A stretch of 64,000 nucleotides of DNA, from NCBI RefSeq assembly GCF_001298675.1, contig NZ_CYIG01000010.1, positions 26,063 through 90,062 on the forward strand, in the 5' to 3' direction. Under the pieces are notes generated by a model. The model was not told where the DNA came from. It saw only the letters and a list, made by a program, of their open reading frames with translations, and did no database searches. The position numbers and the translations under genes are program-made. The stretch comes from Paenacidovorax caeni. Lineage in GTDB: Bacteria; Pseudomonadota; Gammaproteobacteria; Burkholderiales; Burkholderiaceae_C. Positions 63,926 through 64,000 of this stretch are shown here, piece by piece. How positions within the stretch are numbered: position 1 is the first letter of the stretch; each line of letters opens with the position of its first letter.

Positions 63926-64000
63926 TCAAGCCGCCATGGGCACAGCTTGCCGCGCGGCCCGCTCATGCGGCGTCAGCGGCACGTGTTCGGGGTCGAACGT
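63926..64000 (-). CDS. C-terminal end of an unidentified gene (cut by right edge)
   Basis: The minus strand from the right edge to the stop at 63926 is open and reads FDPEHVPLTPHERAARQAVPMAA. It is too short to identify. The GC content is like that of the host genes rather than the cassettes. Confidence 0.35.
   Translation of the reverse strand, partial: TFDPEHVPLTPHERAARQAVPMAA

Overview
The window is a GC-rich chromosomal segment of a beta-proteobacterium, most probably a member of the Comamonadaceae (Acidovorax-like). The reasons are the protein sequences, the gene orders (rpsF-priB-rpsR-rplI followed by dnaB; grpE-dnaK-dnaJ; argH beside an AlgZ/AlgR pair; rpsP-rimM-trmD-rplS), the Bug/Tct transport genes, and a family of short dispersed palindromic repeats that I associate with this family. 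This placement is by recognition, not by a search.

Layout. 1-7740: transport and accessory genes on the minus strand (TRAP binding protein cut by the left edge, DUF3422 protein, TctA/TctB, an orphan GspE/PilB-type ATPase, a spermidine-synthase-like protein and a DNA glycosylase). 7807-10764: dnaB and the S6-PriB-S18-L9 operon. 10926-14857: the heat-shock operon grpE-dnaK-dnaJ behind a consensus sigma-32 promoter and closed by a strong terminator. 14899-22972: RNA-processing-type metallo-beta-lactamase, a repeat-rich gap, a Bug binding protein, argH, algZ-algR, a ZIP metal transporter and a dienelactone hydrolase. 23014-30920: a frameshifted small membrane gene, polA, two small secreted proteins, thrB, a membrane protein and PhoX. 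30962-31227 is a MITE-like element built of nested perfect inverted repeats. 31265-38575: FUSC exporter, UvrD helicase, guaC, a beta-hydroxyacid dehydrogenase, tRNA-Lys(CTT) and a Bcr/CflA efflux pump. 38601-43389: a GGDEF protein, a DEAD-box helicase with a structured leader and a LivK-like binding protein. 43519-48376: orn, an M48 protease, phhB, rsgA and a SulP transporter. 48383-56944: hisC, CobD/CbiB-like, NUDIX, the rpsP operon, GNAT, TM2, Pit plus DUF47, DUF486. 57028-62154: livHMGF and rarA.

The right end (62151-64000) is different. It holds a decayed integron integrase gene, a likely attI region, two gene cassettes on the opposite strand and a clear 59-60 base attC site. The second cassette is AT-rich. 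This is the edge of a chromosomal integron whose integrase has lost its middle part and is frameshifted.

The most unusual window-wide signal is a dispersed palindromic repeat of about 45-60 bases. I count 16 copies, some degenerate, at about one per 4 kb. Ten lie between genes, where some supply the Shine-Dalgarno sequence or start codon of the next gene. Six lie inside conserved reading frames (polA, a DUF2782-like gene, uvrD, phhB, rsgA, rarA), where they are translated in frame as extra residues. This resembles the Rickettsia palindromic elements.
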